Assembly: GCA_937919625.1 (NCBI GenBank)
Contig: CALFRK010000113.1
Location: 1-64,000, forward strand
Length of the DNA stretch: 64,000 nt
Direction of reading: 5' to 3'
Source: an uncultured Ilumatobacter sp.
GTDB lineage: Bacteria; Actinomycetota; Acidimicrobiia; Acidimicrobiales; Ilumatobacteraceae
The notes under the pieces were generated by a model. It worked only from the letters and a program-made list of their open reading frames with translations, was not told the origin of the DNA and ran no database searches. Both the position numbers and the translations under genes were made by a program. The first letter of the stretch is position 1; the number at the start of each line of letters is the position of its first letter. Positions 32,020-40,062 of this stretch are shown here, in pieces.

Positions 32020-33606
32020 ATGGATGACCACGCTCGCGAGTCAGGTGCGCTGAACCGGCTGAGAGACATCACCGGTGGGCTACGTCGGCCGCGGACACAT
32101 CACGCCGTCTACGCCGACCTGCTGCGCGACGACGGTCGGCTGGATCACGACGAGCAGCTACGGATCATGGCCCTGTTGCTGCCCGCGCAGAACCGCCAGT
32201 CGGTCGTGCGGTTCGCTCTGATGCTCACACTCTCGGTCACGATTGCGGTGATGGGGTTGGCGGCGGATTCAGCCGCCGTGGTGATCGGGGCGATGCTGAT
32301 CGCACCGCTGATGACACCGATCATGTCGTTCTCGGCAGCGGTCGGATTGGGGCTCGGTAAACGCGCCATTCAGGCCGCTTTCCTGGTCGTCGGCGGAGCA
32401 CTGTGGTCGGTCTTCTTCGCCGTCGTGCTGGCCCGGCTGTTGCCGACGGTCACGATCGGCGCAGAGGTCCTGGCCCGCACCCGACCCGATGTGCGCGACC
32501 TGATCGTCGCCATCGCCGCCGGTGCAGCTGGCGCCTATGCCACCGCCCGCGAAGACATGTCAGGGGCTCTTCCCGGCGTGGCCGTGGCGGTTGCCCTCGT
32601 GCCCCCGTTGGCCGCCACCGGCGTGCTGATCGATGCCGACCGGCTCGTGCTGGCAGAGGGTTCGGCGCTGCTGTTCATCACCAACCTGCTGGCGATCATC
32701 GTCAGCGCCCTGATCGTGTTTCTGGCGACCGGAGTAATTCCAACGGTACGTCTGGCGTTCCAAAGTTCGCGGATCGCGATGACCACGATCGGGATCGTCG
32801 TCGCCACTGTGGCGATCGCGATTCCCTTGACGACCCGCTCGCTCGACGCAGCCGAGTCATCGAAACAGGTCAACGAGATCGCGGCGACGATCGATGTGTG
32901 GCTGGGCGAGACGCAGCTCGATGTCACCCACCTCGATGTCTACGGTACGCAGGTCGTGGTCGAACTGACGGGACTCGACGAGCCGCCTAGCGCGTACAAG
33001 TTGGCAACACAGCTCGAACCGTTGCTGGGCGACGATGCTGAAGCGATCGTTCGATGGGATCAGCGGGCGCAAGGCGTAGCCCGCGCCGACACGGAGCCCC
33101 CGCCCGACCCCGCCGATGTCGCCCGTGACGTGATCGACGAGTGGGTCTCAGGATTGGCGATCGATGGTGTTCAGCTCGACGTACTAGATCTCGAGTACGA
33201 CAACGGAACTGTCAACGTCGCGGTCAGCGGGCCGGCCCCGCCGCCGCCCGATCCCGATATCAAGAACGAGGTTGCCGATGCCCTGGGTGGCACGGTCGTG
33301 CTCAACATACGGTGGATCCAGTCGTTCGATCCGGGCCTCACCGCAGAGCCGGCCTCGGTAAGACTCGAGCGGGTCGTACAAGCTTGGATCGGGCCACGAT
33401 CGAGCGTGCGTCTGATCGCCACCGAAATCGTCGGCTCCGACGTTTACATCGATCTTGGGGCAGAGGGCACGCCGCTCGGACTCGACACGTTGCGCCGGAT
33501 CGGGCTCGAGTCGATCGAAGGCGCCGATCGACTCGAGGTTCGGCTGCTGCCACTCAAGGTCGTCGAGATCACCCCTGACGACTTTGGCACCCCGCAGCTC
33601 GATTGA
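32020..33606 (+). CDS. DUF389 domain membrane protein
   Basis: ADSAAVVIGAMLIAPLMTPIMSFSAAVGLG, multiple hydrophobic segments, C-terminal soluble region. Confidence 0.85.
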   Translation: MDDHARESGALNRLRDITGGLRRPRTHHAVYADLLRDDGRLDHDEQLRIMALLLPAQNRQSVVRFALMLTLSVTIAVMGLAADSAAVVIGAMLIAPLMTPIMSFSAAVGLGLGKRAIQAAFLVVGGALWSVFFAVVLARLLPTVTIGAEVLARTRPDVRDLIVAIAAGAAGAYATAREDMSGALPGVAVAVALVPPLAATGVLIDADRLVLAEGSALLFITNLLAIIVSALIVFLATGVIPTVRLAFQSSRIAMTTIGIVVATVAIAIPLTTRSLDAAESSKQVNEIAATIDVWLGETQLDVTHLDVYGTQVVVELTGLDEPPSAYKLATQLEPLLGDDAEAIVRWDQRAQGVARADTEPPPDPADVARDVIDEWVSGLAIDGVQLDVLDLEYDNGTVNVAVSGPAPPPPDPDIKNEVADALGGTVVLNIRWIQSFDPGLTAEPASVRLERVVQAWIGPRSSVRLIATEIVGSDVYIDLGAEGTPLGLDTLRRIGLESIEGADRLEVRLLPLKVVEITPDDFGTPQLD

Positions 33607-33616
33607 CGAACCGCTG

Positions 33617-34384
33617 TCATCCGCTCACCGTCGGCACTCGTACATCGAGAGCCATGTCGATACCGTCGCTGCGCAACCCGCTGAGACGCAGTTGGCCGCC
33701 GACATCAGCGTGCGGGAAACGCAACAGCAGGTCGGCGGTGACGCCCTGCTCGATGGTTCCTGTTCCCCAGGCACCGGTCGTCTCGACACTGTCGCTGCCG
33801 ACTCCAGGTTCGAGCACCGCTGCGAACCCGAATAACTCGACCGTCACGTCGCTGGTGTTGTCGATCTCGAGCAACACTGTCAGGTCGCCGTCGACCGTTT
33901 GATACGCAGATTTCACGCGGGCGACCACGCCGTCGCGGTCGGCGATCAACCCGCCACCCACGATCCGGCCCGTCAACCCAACGCCGTCGATCGAGAAGCT
34001 GGACACCTGGCCGGTCGCCGGATCGGTAACAACAGCTGCATAGGTGCTGCAGACATCGCTCGGGTCACAAACCTCAAAGCCTTGCCCAACAACTACAAGC
34101 GTGCGAGGTGCTACGAGGCCGAGCAGGCCGCGTGACGCGGCTTGGTGCTCGGCATAGATCGCCGCCGCGCTGCCCGGCAAAGCCGCCGAGGCCTCACCAA
34201 GCCCGCCCACAGCGGCCGTCGCCAGCGACTCGAAGTACGACTCGGTCAGGTTCGGCGGCGGTGTGGTCACCAGCGGAACCGTTGTGGCGATCGTGCTCGA
34301 CGTGGTGGGCGGCGGATCGTCACCACCCGTGCAGGCGGCGAGACCACAGATAACGACCAGGGTAATCAGCCGAATCTTCGCCAT
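33617..34384 (-). CDS. Hypothetical lipoprotein
   Basis: MAKIRLITLVVICGLAACTGGDDPPPTTSS lipobox; no recognised catalytic motif. Confidence 0.7.
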   Translation of the reverse strand: MAKIRLITLVVICGLAACTGGDDPPPTTSSTIATTVPLVTTPPPNLTESYFESLATAAVGGLGEASAALPGSAAAIYAEHQAASRGLLGLVAPRTLVVVGQGFEVCDPSDVCSTYAAVVTDPATGQVSSFSIDGVGLTGRIVGGGLIADRDGVVARVKSAYQTVDGDLTVLLEIDNTSDVTVELFGFAAVLEPGVGSDSVETTGAWGTGTIEQGVTADLLLRFPHADVGGQLRLSGLRSDGIDMALDVRVPTVSG

Positions 34385-34412
34385 GTTCGGTTTGTAGCAG
34401 ATAGCCACGCCG

Positions 34413-35132
34413 TCAGAGCGTCTGCTCGGCCAAGAAGCCCTTGATCGTGGAATCGATGGCGGTCAGCGCCTCGCCCTCTTTCCACTGCTCGATGAGGGTC
34501 GCGTTTGGCGCCACCTCAGCGAGGCGACGCGACGTCGACTGCGGGTGATAAAGGTCGTTGCCCATCGCCACCAAGATCGGCGTCGTCACGGCGGCCGCCT
34601 GCTCGGGCGTGGCGGTCAGCACGAACTCGGCGTCCCACATATTGCTACGAAACGAATCCCAATCGGCGCGGGTCATTTCGGGATGGGCCTCGCCGATCGT
34701 CTCGACCCACTGGTCGAACATGTCGTACATCGCCTGTCGGTTGCCATCGATCCCTACCGGCTGCAGTACAACCGCCGCGGCGAAACGTTCGGGAGCGGCG
34801 GCAAGCAGGCCCATGATGTACGGCCCGCCGATGCACATCCCGACCACATGGCAACGTTCGACGCCGAGATGGTCGAGCAGCGCCAGTTGGTCACCTGTGT
34901 AGGTAGCCCAGCCGTCGTCGGCGCTGACGGGCCCCGTCGAGCGCCCGGCGTTGCGTTGATCCATCCCGATCACGCGGTAGTCGCCGGCCAGCGCCGTGCG
35001 CGGGTTCCACGGCATACCGTTCCAGAGCTCGTTGGCCGAACGCATACCGCCGGGGGCGATCAATAGCACCGGAAACCCGTCACCCTCGACGTCGTAGTGA
35101 ATCGACGCCGACACGTTGTCAAAGTTGGCCAT
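34413..35132 (-). CDS. Alpha/beta hydrolase
   Basis: VLLIAPGGMRSANELW, VIGMDQRNAGRS, CHVVGMCIGGPYIMGLL (nucleophile elbow GMCIGG). Confidence 0.85.
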   Translation of the reverse strand: MANFDNVSASIHYDVEGDGFPVLLIAPGGMRSANELWNGMPWNPRTALAGDYRVIGMDQRNAGRSTGPVSADDGWATYTGDQLALLDHLGVERCHVVGMCIGGPYIMGLLAAAPERFAAAVVLQPVGIDGNRQAMYDMFDQWVETIGEAHPEMTRADWDSFRSNMWDAEFVLTATPEQAAAVTTPILVAMGNDLYHPQSTSRRLAEVAPNATLIEQWKEGEALTAIDSTIKGFLAEQTL

Positions 35133-35199
35133 ATACCAAGTCTGCCGCACCGACGATGTGCACGCTCGCCCTGAGCTCGGGTCCGCCGGGTTGCAATCG

Positions 35200-38100
35200 T
35201 TACTCGTCGGCGTACCTGATGAAGAATTCGGCGCAGATCCTGCCATGGTGCTGATCGGCGCAGGATGCGTCGAATTCTTCGGAGTGTCGCTCGACGGTGG
35301 CTCCAAGCTGCTCGTCGATCTGATTGCTAGAGCGCCCCGAGAACGCCGCTTCGAACGCGTTCTGGGCCTCGTCCAGATTGAGCACCTCGCCGACCGGGGT
35401 GGTCGCAACAACGATCCGTCCGTTGATGATGTCATCGATCGCCCGGTCGACCGTCGCCGCGATCTCGGCGGTCATGCCGCCCCCCTGGGTCGAGTAGTCG
35501 AAGGCATGCTCGGCCAGCCCGACTGAGGCGATCTCGCCGACCACGTCGTCGCCAAGCATCCGCTTGATCAACTGGTACGCGGCGTTGTCACCGCGCTTGA
35601 TCACCGATGTCAGCACATAGTCGCGTTGCACCGGGTTGACGTCGAACCATTGGTCGTTGTCGACACCGATCGCCCAGAGCCGTCTCCCGGTCGATTCGGA
35701 TTGGTCGACCACGGCATCGAATAGGCCCCATCCAGAGAACCCGGAAGCGTGGAACACCACATCGGCATTGCGCTGGTACAACGACACCGCTCGGTCGTAC
35801 CCAAGTTGCGGGTCGGCGAAGGCGTTGACGAGACCGCCGACCTCTGCCATGAACTGCTGCTCGATGAAGGTCGCCAGCACCTCGACGTCAGGATCGGCCC
35901 AGACGGCACCAGCCTCGAATCCGGCCCGGAACTCCTCGATGTTGGGGATCGCCGTTGCGCCGACGAATCCGACCACTCCCGTCTCTGACTTCAACGCCGC
36001 AGCTACTCCAGCCAGGAAGGCGCCTTGTTCGTTGGCAAACGAGACGGATACCGCATTGGGCGCATCGAAGAAGCCGTCGACCAGGCCGAACCTGATGTCG
36101 GGGAAGTCGCCGAGCACCTCCGGCGAAGCGAATATCAGTGTCCCGTCGCTGATGATGACATCGGGGCTGGACTCCGCCAGTTTTGGCAGTTCCGCGCCAG
36201 GATCGATAACGGACGGGGCATCGATCAGATTCATGTTGATGTCATTCGCCGCACGGTCGAGACCGGCTCCGATGTTGGCGTTCCAACCGTCGTCGCTGCG
36301 GTCACCAAAGAAGGCGACCGTCGGGCCGGGTCCGCTGTCGAACACACCAGCCGCGTAGGCGCCCGTAGCCCCTATGACGAGCACCACGACAGCCGCAACG
36401 GCCCACAGCCGGCGACGCGCCGAACGCTCGGCCCTGTCGCCCCTCATCGATCGGGTTTGCTCTTCTTCGAGCGTGTTTTCGTGGCGCACCGTCGACAGAT
36501 CGAGAAACTGACGCTCGTCGAGCGTGAGTTGCATCGTGGCGGTTGCAGCCCACGTCGTGTACGCCTCGAGCCGGGCGCCGCGCAACAAGAAGTCGTGGTT
36601 GAAGTCGGCGTCGCTCCACTCGGCCATCGCCGCCGCAAGCGAAACATGGCGCTTGACATCCTCGCGAGCGGCTTCGATCCAGTCGCTCAGGCGTGTCCAG
36701 TTGGTGAGCAGCGCCTCGTGAGCGACTTCGACGGTCGGCGAATCTGTGACCACATCGCGGTCGAGGATGAGGAGGCGGTGGGCGGAGTAAGAATCGATCA
36801 CCGTTTGCAGAGCGAACACATCGACGTCGAGCGACAGGATCTCCGACGCCGGAACACGGCGGCGCGTCCACTCGTCGGTGTCGGCGATGCTGACGAGACG
36901 TAGGAACAGCTGTCGGGCCGTGGCCTGCTGCTCGTCGTCGAGTTGTGCGAACAAGTCGTCGGCGCGGCGGCTCAGCGCACCACTCACGCCGTCCATGGCG
37001 TGATATGCGCCAAGGCTCAGCGTGTTGTCGATGCGGCGATCGAACAGCTCGGTCAAGGCGTACTGGAACAATGGAAGTGCACCGGGGCGACCGATCACAT
37101 CCGTCAACAGGGTGGCGATCAGGGCCGGCTCAAGCATCACGCCGGCACGCTCGGCTGGTTGCAGTGCTGCTGATTCAAGCTCGTTCGAGGTCAGCGGGAC
37201 GACGTTGATGATTCCGTCCCCGAGCCGGGCCCCGAACTCGGGATAGGCGAGCGGACGGTCGTAGAAGTCAGCTCGCAGAGTGATCACGACCTTGACCCGG
37301 CCCCGCGAGTCATCGATGGCGTTCAACAAGCCGGTCAGGAAATCGCCGCAATCAGCCTCATGGGTGACCTGTGTGAACAGCTCCTCGAACTGATCGATCA
37401 CCAGCACGAGGTTCGACGTATCGGTCGGCAGCACCCGCAGTGCGGCCCGCAGCATGCCGGCTTCACGATCGGCGAGTTGGTCGGACAGGCTGTCGGGGGC
37501 GTCCAGAGACGAGCGCAACAGCGCCGCCTCGAGTTCGGCAAACGGTCGCGAGCCAGGGACCATCTGGGCGATCAACCAGCCGTCGGAGCCTTCGATTGCC
37601 CCCTTGCGCAGCGCCGGAATCAGGCCCGCTCGGACAATGCTCGACTTGCCAGAACCGCTCGGCCCGACCAGGGCAAGCAGTGCGGTGTCTGTGGCGAGAC
37701 GTCGCACCGCCTCTGCGACGATCCGGTCGCGTCCGAAGAAGTCGCCGTCGTCGTCCTCGAGGAACGAACGCAGGCCCTTGAACGGATTCGGCGCGCCGTC
37801 CGGGATCGGCTCGTCGTTGGAATGGCTACCCCTGTGACGGGCTTGCAGCCGCGAGTCGTGAAGCAGGATCTGTTCCTCGAGCCGCCGTAGCTCGGGTGAC
37901 GGATCGACGCCGAGCTCTTCCACCAAATGTAGCCGGTAGCGCCTGAACACGGCCAGGGAGTCGATCTGGCGTCCGGACCGGTACAACGCCAACATCAACT
38001 GGCTGACCAGACGCTCGCGTGTCGGGTAGGCGCGATGCAACGACTCGAGTTCGCTGATCAGCTCGCCGGAACGTCCGAGCTTCAGGTCGGCCTCGATCCG

Positions 38101-38577
38101 ATCCTCAACGGCGAGCGAGCGCAATTCTTCCAGACGAACGATCTCGGCCTGGGCGAAGTCTTCGTAGGAAAACTCCTCGAACGCCGGCCCCCGCCAGAGG
38201 GCGAGCCCGTCGCTCAGCAGCTGAGAGGCCCGCGCCGGATCGTTGCTCATCAACACCCGACCGGCTGCCACCATCGTTTCAAACCTGCTGGCGTCGAGAT
38301 CGTCCGGCCCGATCAGCAGCGAGTACCCGTGATCACGTGTGACCAGAATGTCGCGCTCACCCAGCGCCGCCCGCAATCTCGAGATGTACACCCACAACGT
38401 CTTCTCCCTGCCGGCGGCATCGTCACCCCACAGCTCGTCAAGCAGGCGGTCGGTCGTGACGACTCGATTGGCGTTGAGGATCAGCAGGGCCATCAGAGAC
38501 TGAAGCTTTCGACCGCCGATGGCGATTGCCTGCCCGTCGTCGACGACCTGCAACGGACCCAGGATCCCAAACTCCAC
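35200..38577 (-). CDS. SARP-type regulator (wHTH + BTAD) fused to STAND NTPase, TM helix and C-terminal BMP-family ligand-binding domain
   Basis: GTG start at 38577 (MEFGILGPLQVVDDGQAIAIGGRKLQSLMALLILNANRVV); BTAD VFRRYRLHLVEELGVDPSPELRRLEEQIL; NPFKGLRSFLEDDDGDFFGRDRIV, LVGPSGSGKSSIVRAGL; TM RRRLWAVAAVVVLVIGATGAYAAGVF; BMP TVAFFGDRSDDGWNANIGAGLDRA...GFVGATAIPNIEEFRAGFEAGA. Confidence 0.88.
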   Translation of the reverse strand: MEFGILGPLQVVDDGQAIAIGGRKLQSLMALLILNANRVVTTDRLLDELWGDDAAGREKTLWVYISRLRAALGERDILVTRDHGYSLLIGPDDLDASRFETMVAAGRVLMSNDPARASQLLSDGLALWRGPAFEEFSYEDFAQAEIVRLEELRSLAVEDRIEADLKLGRSGELISELESLHRAYPTRERLVSQLMLALYRSGRQIDSLAVFRRYRLHLVEELGVDPSPELRRLEEQILLHDSRLQARHRGSHSNDEPIPDGAPNPFKGLRSFLEDDDGDFFGRDRIVAEAVRRLATDTALLALVGPSGSGKSSIVRAGLIPALRKGAIEGSDGWLIAQMVPGSRPFAELEAALLRSSLDAPDSLSDQLADREAGMLRAALRVLPTDTSNLVLVIDQFEELFTQVTHEADCGDFLTGLLNAIDDSRGRVKVVITLRADFYDRPLAYPEFGARLGDGIINVVPLTSNELESAALQPAERAGVMLEPALIATLLTDVIGRPGALPLFQYALTELFDRRIDNTLSLGAYHAMDGVSGALSRRADDLFAQLDDEQQATARQLFLRLVSIADTDEWTRRRVPASEILSLDVDVFALQTVIDSYSAHRLLILDRDVVTDSPTVEVAHEALLTNWTRLSDWIEAAREDVKRHVSLAAAMAEWSDADFNHDFLLRGARLEAYTTWAATATMQLTLDERQFLDLSTVRHENTLEEEQTRSMRGDRAERSARRRLWAVAAVVVLVIGATGAYAAGVFDSGPGPTVAFFGDRSDDGWNANIGAGLDRAANDINMNLIDAPSVIDPGAELPKLAESSPDVIISDGTLIFASPEVLGDFPDIRFGLVDGFFDAPNAVSVSFANEQGAFLAGVAAALKSETGVVGFVGATAIPNIEEFRAGFEAGAVWADPDVEVLATFIEQQFMAEVGGLVNAFADPQLGYDRAVSLYQRNADVVFHASGFSGWGLFDAVVDQSESTGRRLWAIGVDNDQWFDVNPVQRDYVLTSVIKRGDNAAYQLIKRMLGDDVVGEIASVGLAEHAFDYSTQGGGMTAEIAATVDRAIDDIINGRIVVATTPVGEVLNLDEAQNAFEAAFSGRSSNQIDEQLGATVERHSEEFDASCADQHHGRICAEFFIRYADE

Positions 38578-38696
38578 GGCTTTCCCCTCTCGACCCCTCG
38601 GCGATCCTAGACCGACCGCGCTGCGCCCCGTTCGAGACCAGTTGACCAGGTCCACCTTTCATCCTCCTTACATCCCGCACGCTGGGGATACGCCCG

Positions 38697-39365
38697 TCAT
38701 CCCACCTCGATGGCGGCAGTCGCCCGGCTCCCCTCGGCGTAGGTAGCAGCGCGATCCAGTTGTTCGGTATCGATCGACGAAACGGCCTCCAGTGGCTCGA
38801 GTGACGTGGCCCGGTGCGTCGGGATCCCGGTCAGCGACTCATACTGGGCGAACTCACGATCTCGATTCTGCCCTGCCGTCAGCGGTTCGGAGAGCAAGCC
38901 GTGCGCCAGTGTGTCGGCGGCAATCTCGATCGCCCGACGGCTGTGAGGTGTGTCGGCGGCGTTCCAGGTCGGCGCTTCAATCTGCTGCTGGAAGCGGGCC
39001 CGGTCCAGATCGTCGAGGTTGAAGTGCTCCCACGCATGCCCGAGCTCGTGAAGCACCAGGAACTCACCCTCGAAACACAGATCGATCGCTGGTTCCCCGT
39101 CATTGTGGTGGAACAGCCCTCGGTGCCCGCCGCAGCCGGTGGAATCGGCGTGAAAGCGAATCTCTAAATCTGGCAACGCCAAGCCTTCCCCCACGAAACT
39201 CCCAACGGCGTCCAGCGCCGTCAGGCGATCGGCGACTGAGCCGGCTACGAAGGAGATCTCCGGATTCAAGCTCACGAGCGCAGCCGGTTCGGCGTCGCTG
39301 GCGGTGCCGATCGGGCTCTGAACGAGCAAGATGCCGATCAGTGCTGTACGTGTGATGAGGAACAT
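38697..39365 (-). CDS. Hypothetical secreted protein with HExxH metallopeptidase-like motif
   Basis: N-terminal signal-like sequence; CFEGEFLVLHELGHAWEHFNLDDLDRARF. Confidence 0.65.
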   Translation of the reverse strand: MFLITRTALIGILLVQSPIGTASDAEPAALVSLNPEISFVAGSVADRLTALDAVGSFVGEGLALPDLEIRFHADSTGCGGHRGLFHHNDGEPAIDLCFEGEFLVLHELGHAWEHFNLDDLDRARFQQQIEAPTWNAADTPHSRRAIEIAADTLAHGLLSEPLTAGQNRDREFAQYESLTGIPTHRATSLEPLEAVSSIDTEQLDRAATYAEGSRATAAIEVG

Positions 39366-39584
39366 GCCGCCACCCTGTTGAACAGGGCTTTCGCGACGCC
39401 TTCGGCATTCCTGTTAGCAACGAAAGTGGTCTGAAAGGTGGAGATGAGACGCTTCAGCGGGCTCGCTGCCGCCGCTCGGTAAGAGCCGACAGACCCCAGG
39501 ACCATCGCCTCTGGCATGCTGGGGTTGGTATCGAGTCAGATGGAGCCCAGAAGGCAGCGCTGACAGCGCAGAAACGAGGTCATC

Positions 39585-40049
39585 ATGGTTGGTTCGCGAG
39601 TCGGCCCCGTGGTCGTCGGCATCGATGGATCCGCAAATTCCGGGCGGGCACTGATCTTTGCCGGCCGGTATGCCGCACGGGCAGGGGCGCATCTCGTCGT
39701 GGTACACGCGATCGGATTGACAGAGATGATCGATGGCGAGCATGTGCCAACGCACGATCACCAACAACAGATCGCCGAGCATGTCGATGTGTGGTGCGAG
39801 GCGCTCCGCGAGGATGGCCACGACGAGTTCGAGATTCGCTTGGTGCACGGAGCACCAGTCGATGCCGTGCTCCGGACGGCCCATGACGACGACGCGTCAG
39901 TGATCGTGGTCGGGCGACGTGGGGCGGGCAACAGGCCCGAACTTCGGCTCGGCAGCACAGCCCACCAGGTCGTCGAACACAGTCACTGCCCGGTGCTGGT
40001 GATTCCCCCGATCGGCCGTTCGACGACCGTCGGGGACGCCTCCGGCTGA
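39585..40049 (+). CDS. Universal stress protein (UspA family)
   Basis: GPVVVGIDGSANSGRALIFAGRYAARAGAHLVVVHAI; VIVVGRRGAGNRPELRLGSTAHQVVEHSHCPVLVI. Confidence 0.92.
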   Translation: MVGSRVGPVVVGIDGSANSGRALIFAGRYAARAGAHLVVVHAIGLTEMIDGEHVPTHDHQQQIAEHVDVWCEALREDGHDEFEIRLVHGAPVDAVLRTAHDDDASVIVVGRRGAGNRPELRLGSTAHQVVEHSHCPVLVIPPIGRSTTVGDASG

Positions 40050-40062
40050 CCCCCCCCCGTCG

